Source: Lepisosteus oculatus (Eukaryota > Chordata > Actinopteri > Semionotiformes > Lepisosteidae). Taken from it: DNA of 64,000 nt. The position numbers were made by a program, and so were the translations under genes. Shown here piece by piece: positions 15,134-27,110 of the stretch (position 1 is its first letter; the number at the start of each line of letters is the position of its first letter). Under the pieces are notes generated by a model that saw only the letters and a program-made list of their open reading frames with translations, was not told where the DNA came from and made no database searches. Location: the NCBI RefSeq assembly GCF_040954835.1, contig NC_090712.1, positions 5,031,284 to 5,095,283 of the forward strand, in the 5' to 3' direction.

Positions 15134-18119
15134 TTAGGAAAGGAAAACCATACCTGCATCACACCTGGCTGCTGAGAGAAGAAGCCAGGAGTTTTCCCTG
15201 CATTAAAAAGTGCTTCGTCATACCAAGGCATGCAATTTTCAGCACTGTTATGCAAGAGGACAGTTTTATTTAGTTTTAATGATTGTTCAGTCTTTGCAAT
15301 CGGAGATAGTAACTAGGACGACAGAAAACGTGGGCGACTTCTTTGACAGCAGGACTCCCTCTACACAACTGAAGTCCCCGAATGGAAGATCAAGTGGTCT
15401 CTGTGCAAATCTTTCTTTCAGGTGTTTTGTTTAGAATATGCAAGTATACTCCATCCTTGTACCTTGAGGTTGGCAGCAAAGCATTAACAGCTTTGAATCT
15501 TACAGGATGTCTTTAGAATCCAAATTTAACTTTTCCATTAAAGCAAAGACAACATTTGCTGGGTGTGCAAATATATTGCAAAAGTCAGAACCATAAAGAA
15601 TTTTACTTCAGCAAAAAAAAATAGCGATTTGCTGAAATTGTAGGTTCCAACGAGACACACTAATCCTTTTTTTCTGCAGTAAAAAACAAACAAATGTTAT
15701 TTACCCAAGAAGCAACCAAAACAGTTACACAAAGTGTCGCAAATTTGAAGCTTCTTTCCAATCTGTTGTTGCTATTTTCTTCAGTATATTCAAAGGTTAC
15801 TGGTTTAAAATCTATGGTAAGTGGGCTAACTAAACTAGAATATTTGGGATTTCCCTGAATTCACAGCAGCTCCACAAGAGAGTCATTTGAAGATGAGCAG
15901 TCTTGTTGTTGGACATGGATTCAAGATCTATAGCTTCACAGTAAATCCTCTTATCATGTTATGGATCAAGTAGTCTGAAAGAAAGTTCACATGATGGGGG
16001 AAGGGTAGACACGTGTATCAGTTTAAAAGGCCAGGAACATACAGTTTCATATACAGTATATGTTATAGTATCAGCTCAAGGTTGCATCTGTGCCTTCAGG
16101 TTCATGAAAATGTATTTAGAACAGGCCAGTAGGATTTTTTTGTATCTTATTACTAAGATTAAGAATCCAGGGAATTCCGAGTTCAGGCTTCACAAGGCTT
16201 TTATATGGTGGGAATTTAAGCGGTTGTTTTAAGCAAGAGAAAATAATACAGGGTCACTGCACCTGCAGACTTGTGCATTTAAAAACTGGCAATACATCCC
16301 AGCTTGCGAATACAAAGATACTGAGCAGCTCTGGAGAAACGTGTAGTTTGGATGGTTAGTGGCTTCATGTTTATAACCTCTTGGTACCACACGTGTCTGA
16401 GAACAATAGACGCAAGCTGCATGCCTTTTGTCCTTTTTTGTCCCAGTGTCAAACTGAGGATCCTTATTTAACAGACCGGTAAATAAACTAGCAGACAGAT
16501 TATTTTTGTATACAGTAACATCCTCCAGCATTCAATTATATCATCAAGGGAGTTAGGCTGGAAAAAAGGCAAAGGTCCCATTTATCACCATCAAAGTGTT
16601 ACACAAGGACAAACACTAAGGTTCTTTGTTGTTTAAAAAAAATGTCACACATTTACCACAGAATCCAATCACATTTCAGAGAGAAGAAACACATTATTAA
16701 TCCAATATGGTTGACTTAACATCTTTTGTTAAAATGGAGCATTTCTAATACAAAACATACAAATACGTTTATCAATCATGATACTATGCTAGCAAAAGTC
16801 ACACCACACACGCGTATCAAGACTCCCACTGTATAACAGGGAGTGGGAAAATATATGCTGACTACTAGTAAATGTATATAAAGTTGAGAACAGAAGGCAC
16901 GTTCTTTACACAAAAAGAAGTGGAGGTGTTGAACAACTGTCCAGCCTTGTTGTTAAAACAAATGGCTTATTTCAAGAAACGATCAATTAGCTACTGAAAA
17001 ACAAAATGGACAGGATAACATCTTGTTTGTGGATATTCTTACGATGTGCAGTTATAGAAAGAAAAAAAAAGAAAAACTCATAGACCATGTGTTAGTATCC
17101 ATCCCTTTTCATATAAGCATTCAGTTTCATAAAGGAGATAGCCTTTTATGTTTCTTTATGACTGACTCTTGCATTTGTCAAAACAGTTGCTTTACAGATT
17201 GCCTCCAGAAGTATAAAGTGCGTGAGCAAAGTAGACACACAATTCTGTTAGTTGTGATTTTTTCTGCCTTGCGAGAAGGTTTTAATCCTGTTTTAGAGGG
17301 AGGTTATTGGAGGCGTTTTGTTGCGCCTGGCAAAACTTCTGACCTTTTCTCTCACCCCCTTGAAAGTGGGAAAAACTCTTAATACAGGGATCACTAGCAT
17401 GACCTTGTGGCCTTCTATGAACGAGCTCTGCAGGTAAATTCCTGAAACGCGTGAATCAAGACTCACATGGTTATCCGACTGCCCCGTACGGACAGTCTCA
17501 CAGAAGGAGAAAAGGTGACAGAAGTGGGGTGGAATGTCACGGCTGAGATCTGAGCCTGGAATAACACCTCCCTCAACGTCAAGACCTTCACTCTTCAGAG
17601 AGGAGGTTAAGTTGCATGCACGGAAGACTCGAGACACCTTGGCAGAACACCAGTGAGCTAAGGTGCTGTACGGTGGATTTTGTTTTCCATTTGTTTAATC
17701 AGGTTTTTTTTGCACCATACGCGCCCGAAGCGAAGCAGCTTAATTCTTGTACTACCTAAACTGAAGGATTAGAAAGTCACATTCTCCAACAGCACTACAG
17801 GTGCACTGGTTCAAAACTGCCACGGCATATAAATATATAACCAACATATTCTGTAATGCATTGGGTTAAAAAAAAAAGATTTCCATGGACATCTTGTAAT
17901 AAGAGAATGATGTGGGGACATTAATAATTAAATGGTAAAAATAGAAATTGAGTGTGATATAATTGTAAGGAAAGAAAAGCCAAGACTTGTACAATCAGAT
18001 TAATTTAATAGGGCATAATCTAACTAATAGCATGAGTTGCGATAAAAATAGTGAGTGTGCTGTTAGCAAAAAGCATAACTGCCAAGTCAGCCCAGCTCTC
18101 GTCTTCCAAACGGCAACAA

Positions 18120-18800
18120 CGCACCAGAAAAGCACACTTCTCAGATTTACATGACACAGCAGCTCGACGCCTGCGCCGGCTCACATGTGCTCTCGCAGAT
18201 CTGTTTAGTGATACCACGCGTGGCACAAGAGCTCGTCTATCGGCATCTGCCCCGTGGACCCAGAAGGAGGTCTCCGATTTAAACGCGAAGCTGCGTTTCG
18301 CTGGAGGCCCTTTTCTGATCAACTTTGTTGCTCTTTTGCCAGGGGTGGAGATCCAGCAAGTAGAGCGCCTCTGTACTGTCCCCCTCGGCCGCTACTGCAG
18401 GCAGGCAGGCGGCCCGGCAGCCCCCCCAGGAGCAGCACACTGATAGACACTCCCAGCTCCTGGCGGGCTGCCAGGCGAGCAGTATTTTAATGATCTGGCT
18501 ACGTGCAGCGCGTGAGGCAGGGCGCTGCTGATTTACAACCATGCCCTGGCACAAGGAGGGGGGGCGCTCGGGGATGAGTAAACACATTTGTCATTGTCGC
18601 GGCCGGGGAGGGGAGGAGCCAGCCCCCCCCCCCCCCACCAGGTCCGATCTGCGGAGGGGCGCACACAGGCTCTGCCCCTCTCCCAGCCGGGGCGGTGTGG
18701 CCTCCCCCCCCCCCCCGAGGGGCTGGCGCTGCCTTCAGCTACAATCGGCAGCCGTACGAGAAATCATTAGGAGGGAGCCGGCCCAGGGGTCCCGCCGTTA
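18120..18800. promoter_or_regulatory. CpG-rich island inside EGLN1 intron 1
   Basis: GC and CpG content rise sharply here against AT-rich flanks, with clusters such as CGACGCCTGCGCCGGC, CACGCG and AAACGCGAAGCTGCG. Two uninterrupted cytosine runs (18623-18636 and 18704-18716) lie near the right side; on the minus strand, which is transcribed as EGLN1 pre-mRNA, they are guanine runs. The overlapping ORFs match nothing I know. The patch could be an intragenic enhancer or an alternative promoter. That role is inference from composition only. Confidence 0.4.
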
Positions 18801-21800
18801 CAAAGGGTTATGTAACGCTGCTTAAGACCAGACGATTAAACTGAAGGGAGGCGATCCTAGTTTCCTCAAATAGGCTCCCTCATTTCCCAAGTCCCAACAC
18901 ACCCCCTGCAGTCCTGCCAGGTCTGCCAGCAAAAAAAACAACAGAAAACTGACTTCAAAACGAAAGCCTGCGATCTCTAGTTGGGGGGGCACTGCGGTCT
19001 CTCCTGCTACACAGGGAAGTGCCTTCCTTGACACCTTCCTTGTTAACGCCTGCAAACCCTCACAACGCTCTCAAAGTGTTCAACCAGCCAAGGCCCTGCA
19101 GAACCCAGGCCGCAGGGACAGAACGGAGATGGCACCAGTTTTTCTTCTGGGTGGGATCAGCCATCATTGTCAGGGGGTGGTTATATATGCGGATCCTTTT
19201 TAAGAATGCTCAAAAACATCTAGGAGGGTCGCAGGGAAATTCACCACCACCTTATTTCCAGGCTTCTCCAAGAGAAAAAAATAAACCATTGTTCTGCCGA
19301 TTATAAAATACAGGATTTTGGAAATCGAACCGATGTTTTTGAAGTCACTCATTTTCTATAAGTAGTTCTGGTTCATTACTCTGCGCTGGCCGAAGAAGCT
19401 GTAGCCTTAGACTGATTTGATTTCTCTCTCCATGTTTTCATGCTTCACTGTGTATGTAGTGTACAGTCAAGTCTTTAGCACTGGGTTGCTATATGGGCTT
19501 TAAGTATATATGGGCTCTGTTTGTGCAGCCTGTTTCAGCTGAAACTTTTGTTGAGGCGACATTCTAAGCATATGCCTGCATATCTCGGGAGAACAGGACA
19601 ACAACAATGTCTTCCGATACATTTTGTTAAGCACAATATAATATGGGTCAGCTTCCAAAGGGTTGAGTCACTGAAGGCACAGTCTAGCTGCATCAACATC
19701 AGAGCTGAAAACATAGTCACCCCAGGAAAACACAGCTGCACTTGAAAGTTCTGTAACTACAGCAGGACACATCTTAACCAAACTTTCATTTGCTATAGTG
19801 TCCATTATAACAGTCTGCCACATTGCACATTACAGAACTATATAGCAGTTAGCAATATTGTACAGCAACAGTAGGCCATGTGGGCACAGGGAAGAGGAAA
19901 ACAAAAAAAACCCAGTGGGCATAAAGAAACCTTTTGGGGTCCAAGGAGGTGGTTCCCCCCACCCCTCCAGGCAACAAGTTATAGGTAAATAGACCACAAT
20001 AGACAGTGAACAGTCTCTGTAGCATCAAGGCTCCTGTTGCCCTGGGTCTGTCGTCAAGGTTAAGACCTGAAGACCAAGTTTCATAGTGTTGCTGAACCCG
20101 GAGCAATGAGATTTGACTTTATGCAAAGGATATTTCATTGTGCATCTAAGCAAGAGTGTCTCCTGATGGAGACCTGGCTGGTAAAAAAGAAAAAGGATAT
20201 AAAACAAAAATCTTATAATCTAGATCGGGAAATTTAATTTCCTTATTTGTATATTAATTTTTCATTTTAATACAAATGACCAAGGCGTATTTCAAGTTAG
20301 CAAAAGTTACTAAATTAACTCCTGGACATTTTAACAACAAGAGACTGAGCATGGATTGACAAACCAAATGAGGTCATATCACCCTTAAGAAGGCCTGCTG
20401 CTTTCTATCAATTATCTTCTCTCAATAATTCAGGAGATACAGACAACACAACCTGATGCGTTGTGTTAGCACGGGAAGAAATCACGGGCGGGATCCGATT
20501 TAGATCTGACCAGGAGAGGGGCGAGAAACTGTCCATAAAGACGAAGGAGTCTATCGGTCAGGAGTGAACTTAAGCCAGGGATAGAATGTGGGAACGTGGA
20601 GAGATACAAAGCAGACTGGAAACAGGGGGCTAACAATGGGAGTCAGAGGCATCACTCTGTGGTTTTCATTTCTACAATCTTTTGAACCAGGCAGCCCTTT
20701 TCACCAGCTCTTTCATGTGGTCCCATCGACACACCTTCATGTCTGCAAGGAAAACCATAACAAAATGATTCTGGAGATTTAAACCCACAAACTGCAGTGT
20801 TAAAAATGTCCTCACCTATTCAATACATTTTACGGGACTGAAATAAAGTGACAAATAAATTAACAGACTGACAAGTCAAGTGCGAGTTTTGGTGCTTACT
20901 GACACATTGAAATTGGGATAGCAGAGGCCCCATTATACACAGTTCATTTTCATCTGACAATGAGCCATTTTCCTGTTTTCGAAAATACAGTCTAAAACGA
21001 GGCTATTTTTTGCTTTGGGATAATTCCTGCATTTTTCCCTCATTGACCCTGTTTCAAGTTCAAAACAATTAGTTTTGGTATTTCTTTAAAAAACAATTAA
21101 ACCTTGAACACGCTTTATTTTAAATTGCATATTATCAATGCACTATGCCTTTTTTCCACAAAAACACGTGTATTTTGCTTTGAATTATTATAATTCAAAA
21201 TTTTCCTCAGTGTCTCCTTTTCTGTCCAGTATAAATCAACACAACATTCACTGCATTGCTGCTGTTTTTTTTTTAAGTCAAAGCACCACCTGGATTTTAT
21301 CCACGGAAATAAAACAGATTTCTTACTGCGACACAAAGCTTTGAAAGTATTCCTTAATAGGAGCTGCTTCTATTAACAACTACAAACATCAGGGTAAGCT
21401 ATTGTTCAGTATTTGTACAGTACATATACTTTACTATCAGAGTCTCTACAACTTAGCTAAACAGTACAAATAACTCATACACTTTAAATGTAGCCCTCCT
21501 CATTGAAATGGAAACAGTTCAGCCTGATTGTGCTTTAAAGGAACTTAAAATGTGTTTTATCATCCTTATTTCCCTCCTTAGCCCAGGGCTATGTGATGTA
21601 TGCTCACTGCCAGCTACACTGTCCAGTTGGGAGAATTAAAGACAAAATCATTGCTACAAGCTTGCCTCTTAAGAGAAAGCACACAAGTCTTAGTTCAAGT
21701 GTTATGCAAATTGAGCTAACTGGTTTCTTAAGGTGAAGTGTCACATGACTTTTTTTACACAAACTCCATATCAATGGGGTGTGAAGTAAAAAACCAGACT

Positions 21801-23329
21801 GCATAGTTCTTCCACATTCTGTGCTGGATTAACTGGCTTTGCAGATCATGGGATAGTTAAACAGACCTACATTTTGTCCTGTAATTTCAGTAATAAAATA
21901 CCAGTCCTGACCACAGAACAGTAGCAAGAAAGACACCCTCTGGGGTTTTTTTAGGTCAGAGCGATTTAACATGGATGTGGCAAAACTATTTTATGAGCCA
22001 CTCTTGATTTTACTTGGACAGAAACATGCAGTGCCTTGCTTTTTGTGGCAACAGATTATTTGCAAATTAAATTAAATGGAAATTGTATTTTTTGCTGCCT
22101 GTGTCAGCTCCTCTGGGTTCTTTGGCGAAATTCTTATTCGGAAACTGACCTTGCTCTCCACACAGTTCTGTTTACATTCCCAGAGCACTCAGTGAGCACA
22201 GTTGCTATTGCATGCATGGGCCACATCGCGCCAGGACACCGCTCTGAACAAAGCTCTGTAACAATTTATCTTTCTGTGTGCAGCTGAGGGGCTGTGTGGG
22301 TTTCTGAACTTGGCTGGAGGACAGAAAAAAAAAGATACCAATCTTTTCCTGAAAGAAGTTTTAAGACAGCAAAACATGAGGGGTTTATAGGAAGGGAGAG
22401 CAAGCTTCCTGCCACACTGAAACCAGGCGGACAGGTCTTCAGCTCCTCTCTCAGACAGGAGGGCTCCCATCAGAGCCTACAACTCCCTTACGACATGTTC
22501 CGTTACTGCACACCGGGAGACCCTCCCACCAGCACCCACAGACTCCGCTCCAGCAGCATAACGCGATGACATCCTGTGCAAACTAGATAACCAAAGGTTA
22601 TATCAAAACAGGCTTTTTACAAATCCACAGGCCAGATTTAATCCAGATAACTAGCACTGAGGGTTATTTAGCATGAGCAGAGTTCACACATATAATTTAA
22701 AGACAAAAACTAAAACAAACGACATGCATAATGCAATTATGGCTGCTTACAAAACACTAGAACATACATATTAGACATTAAACCTCTCAAAACACTCAAG
22801 AGCACAATTTAATTTCAGATACCAGATTTTCTCACAGCTTCATGTTTCATGTAGCCAGGTGATTGAGATAATCATTTGCTATATTTATATACAGCTGCAA
22901 GATATCTACAGCCACAACAAATGTCATAGAGCAGAGTTATGTTCAAATCAGTCACAAATCAGAGTTTAAAAAAAACAAATGAAAAATCTGTGGAATCTAT
23001 ACTGAGCAGCAAAAGATGTTAACAGGATGATGCCAAAAAAGGTTTTGTAGCAGGTGGCCCAAAATTGTATTGAATGGATATGACTTATAAGAACCTATTA
23101 CACTGATAACAATTTGTCAACAGGCTGCATCAATAGAGAGTCTACTGTTTTAGTTACAGGCCGCTGTGAGCAATTCAAGGTGTACAGTTGAAATACATGG
23201 TTTGCACAGGTTGCAGATGCCGTCTTGTGGGATTCTGTCCCATTTCTTTTGTAGGGCCTGAACAAGTCTATCAGAAGTAAAGGCGAGATCAAAATTCAGA
23301 AACTATAATGCTATAATGCTGTCTGTATT

Positions 23330-24570
23330 CAGTATAACACAATCAAGGATGCAATGTGTGAAGGAAGAAGCTGTTATTGAGAGGGATTTTAACTTTGATC
23401 TCATGCATTAGGAAAACCCATCAAGAATGTCAGCAGCTGGAAGGGAAATAGGCAGACATGGCTAATGACTGCCTTATAATGACAGCAAACAATCAAGATA
23501 AAGTGAGGAAAACAGAGGTGAGAGACCCATCAGGGAACTGTGGTCATAATATGGAATGCTTTGAAGTAGTTTTTGAAACTGTATAGGTTAAGTCCAAAAC
23601 AAAGGTTTACAATATCAGGAAAGCAGATGGGAGCCTGGAAAAAGTGGAACGGGATAGATATGGATAGATACGTAATCAGCAGAGAATGGATGGCAACAGT
23701 TTAAAGCCATTTTACTTGAAGGTCTGTCCCCATAGTAAGCTTATCAAAGGCCTGAAAATGGTGATCCAAGCGCTTTAATAAAACTTTAAGGAAAACATAC
23801 AGAAAAATAAAAGTCCTTTATTAAATTATTAAAAAACAACAGGATCCAAATTTAAGGAGGGGTATAACGAGCTGCAAACACAAGTAAAACAGGATATTAG
23901 GAATGCCAAGAGACGTGGAAATAAATATCTCAACAGCAGCTAAAATAATTGAACATGTTTTTTGGCATAAGAACTATATAAAATTAAGTTTCTCCAAGAT
24001 AAAGAAAAATTTTAGATGATGGATTTGACAGGGTTGAATAATATTTAACTCAGATATTTAGAATATGAAAGACAAGCTTCCACATTAGAACAGTATTAGG
24101 ATAGTTATAGGCAGAATGTTACGGATACTCATAAAAATTTAAGGGAAGCAATTCTCCAAGGCCTCCAACATTCATACCATGATTCAAAATATATTGCCGC
24201 TTTGGAATCGGTCCACTAAAAAGCAAGCCAATACATTCCTGAGCTTATAGGAATGTCTTAAACTAACAGGCTAAAAGTATTTTTAGTCTTGAATTCAGAA
24301 GACTAAGAGAGAATCTCATTAAAGTCCTTCAAAGGTATTCGATATCCTGAAAGTCAAAGAGAAAGCCAACCCAATGGACCTCTTCAGAATGAACAGTGAA
24401 ACGTGAACCAGGCACAAGTGATTACTCCATGGAAGTGCATTTAACACTGAGAACAGGAGACGTTTCTTCACACTGAGTGCAGTGAGAGTATGGAACAATG
24501 CTGTCAAGTCTGATATCTTTGCTTCTTTCAAGAAACAGCTGGATGAGATCCTTGGCTTAATTACTTTAAA
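23330..24570 (+). mobile_element. Degenerate, internally deleted non-LTR (LINE) retrotransposon remnant
   Basis: Broken reading frames on the plus strand give three LINE-like signatures in the right order. Near 23370 is an RDFNFDL string resembling the GDFNFP motif of the endonuclease domain. Near 23853-23935 is KFKEGYNELQTQVKQDIRNA followed by KRRGNKYL, like the linker before the reverse transcriptase. Near 24285-24310 is LEFRRLRENLIK, and near 24455-24550 RRFFTLSAVRVWNNAVKSD with SFKKQLDEI, like the ORF2 C-terminus. The polymerase core between them is missing. CR1/L2-like affiliation is likely but not resolved. Confidence 0.65.
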
Positions 24571-26929
24571 AAAAAAAACAATGTACAGGAAGGGCTACTT
24601 CTATAATGATGATAATTAAAATTGCTTCAATCTAAATAACTGAATCATTCTTATCTAACTGAGCAGCAATTAAAAAGAACTTACAAACCAGTGCTCTGGT
24701 TCCATAAGGGTGTGCACTGCCTTCGCTGTTTCTCTTTCAATGGACCTGGAAGTTGCTTTATTAGTCATGCAAATACGTGGTATAAAATTGTACAAACTCT
24801 TGCATTCATAAGCACAAACAGGAGTACCTCAGAGTTCCTTAATCCAGAAAAAAAGGCATACACTTGATCTGCATCCCCCATATTCTTTCAGGCATTTGGT
24901 AAAGACAATGTTTTAAAAATCAATTATTAATTGCATGGGGTCATCAGCTTAAATGCCCTATTGTTTGCTTATGGAAAACTGATCAATGTAAACTAGACCA
25001 GAAAACAGAGGGGCTAAAAAAACAGCACATCATATATAGTTTGCAAAATTACCCCCCCAAAAAAAGTGGCTATTTCAGGGGTATTCATTGCTTACCGGCT
25101 CTTATTCCTTTAAGTTTTAGGGGATGTTGACCACTAACCAGAATGCTAATTGGAGGTTCAAAAGTGAACAGCAGCACGAGAGATGTCTTTATCCAGTGCT
25201 GTGAAAAACAGACATGCCACGTCACCTGTAAATTCAGGGGAGGGGAGGGGCCAGTGCTTTGCTGAGAAAACCACTGAAGCACTGAGGGAATGTGCAGGGG
25301 GGAGAAAAAGAGGCTGGTGAGGGTCTGTCATTAAAACAATACAGCACTAGTGCTAATCTCAAGTGCAGTGGTTCATTGTCATGGTTACCAACAGCAGCCA
25401 CTCTGGGCGAGTCCTAGTCCAGCTCGTCCGTTTGAGGTATGAGCCCCAGAGTGAGGCTGCCTTAGGCTCCCGCCACTGTCGTTTGCGTTTCTTTTCTCTT
25501 TTTTGTGCATTTATATGAAAAAAACGACAACGATTTGTGTTTGTGTGGCAGGGCAGACACGCAGTTGCACAACAGTCTTTGCTAACCACGTTTGGGCAGT
25601 CCAAACCGCTGCACGGGGGCTTTCTGTGGTCTGTCTTGCAAAACACAAGCAGGAACATAACAAATGAGCTTTCAAGGACAGCGCAATGAAAGCACAGAAG
25701 ACATACATGAACACAAGTTGATGAGTACATAATGGAACTGAAGTATAAGTTTCAGCCTGGAAAATAGAAACACCCTATTTTTATTTCTGCATGTTCATTA
25801 CGAAATGATAGTGTGGATAAGGATCATCCCGAGATTCTAGTTCATATTAAACTGAAGCTACCAGGTTCCTCACATTCCGACTTTTTTTGTGAAGACACAA
25901 AATAAACCAATAAAATGTCTTCCTTTTACATGTTGCTACTTCACAGTACTTTACTCCTCACAGTTATTCAAGGCTGAGGCTCTCATGCCAAAAGAATTCG
26001 CTGCACAACAGCTCACTATGATTTTCAGATATATGAGCCAAGAGACTCGGAGCTGGAGTGAGTCAACCTGACCGCTATTATTTAACAGGAACAGACTGAG
26101 TCTCTAGCTGTGACTAGACAGCACAGTAGACACTTTACCCAAATAAAGCTAAAGAGACCAGGCATTGAAATTTGGAACAGCTGCCACTCCAGAGCTACTT
26201 GCATTAGGCCCTTGGTGATACACTGCATCCAAAGTGAAGGATCAGTCGTGCTGATCACACCGAGGTACAGCGAGTGTGAAGAGGGCACCTCCTGACAACA
26301 AGGCCTTCCTCTTGACTCACTAACCTTCTCTTGCACACACAAGCTTCTAAGGGGAAGTGTTTTTTTGGAGGAAACACACTCTTTGGTCTTACAGACCTCA
26401 AAATGTTGTCTATTAACCAGTTACGTGTTGTGTCTATCTGGTCATAGATAGACCACATCAAAAATTGGCACATTAGCTCAGCGTATTGAAAAAGATTTTA
26501 AAAATCACCACTCAAGCAGGATGATTAAGACACGTGTTTTGACTTCTGTGGTAGTGAGAATCAACTGTGCTTCATGCTTCCAAAGGCAGAGGCTGGGCTG
26601 TTGCATGACTGCTGTACACTTTGTAAAAAACCGAATGACTCAGACCCTGGCTCTGTCCTTGACACAAGCCACTGCAGAGAAAGCTGCCACCCGCCAAACA
26701 GTGAAAGTACGAGCAAATAAAAGAGCAAATAAATGTTATTGCAGAAATAAAGGTAAAAGACTGTGCAACTGCATAAAAAACCCCAAAAAGGTCTCAAACA
26801 AATCTCCCGAAAGCCAGAGGATGGGAAGAAATGCAAATTTCTACACATGGTAGTCAAACAACATAAATGTAAATATATATAAACTTTCACACATGAGACT
26901 GTAATAAAGCCTTACACACCAGAGGAGAT

Positions 26930-27110
26930 CTAGCCCTTCTGCAAGTTAGTAACTAATTGATCTGAGAATATCATCCAATTATTTCTTTAAACAAGCCAAG
27001 GTATGGCTTGTTCCAGACTCCCACAACACTCTGTGTAAAGAAATGCCTGCCGTTTTCAGATTCAGATGCACTCCTCTTTAGTTTACCGACCCGAGGATTG
27101 TGTCCAGCTG
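26930..27110 (-). mobile_element. LINE ORF2 C-terminal fragment, reverse orientation
   Basis: On the minus strand the sequence translates to GRHFFTQSVVGVWNK, parallel to the RRFFTLSAVRVWNNA segment of the remnant at 24.5 kb. It continues toward the element's 3' end at about 26930. It is therefore a second, opposite-strand, severely truncated copy of a related non-LTR element. It overlaps several short ORFs that have no significance. Confidence 0.55.

Noticed and set aside
18279..18587. 102-codon ORF in the intronic CpG island
   Set aside because: It shows no family resemblance. Long open frames are expected in GC-rich DNA because stop codons are AT-rich.
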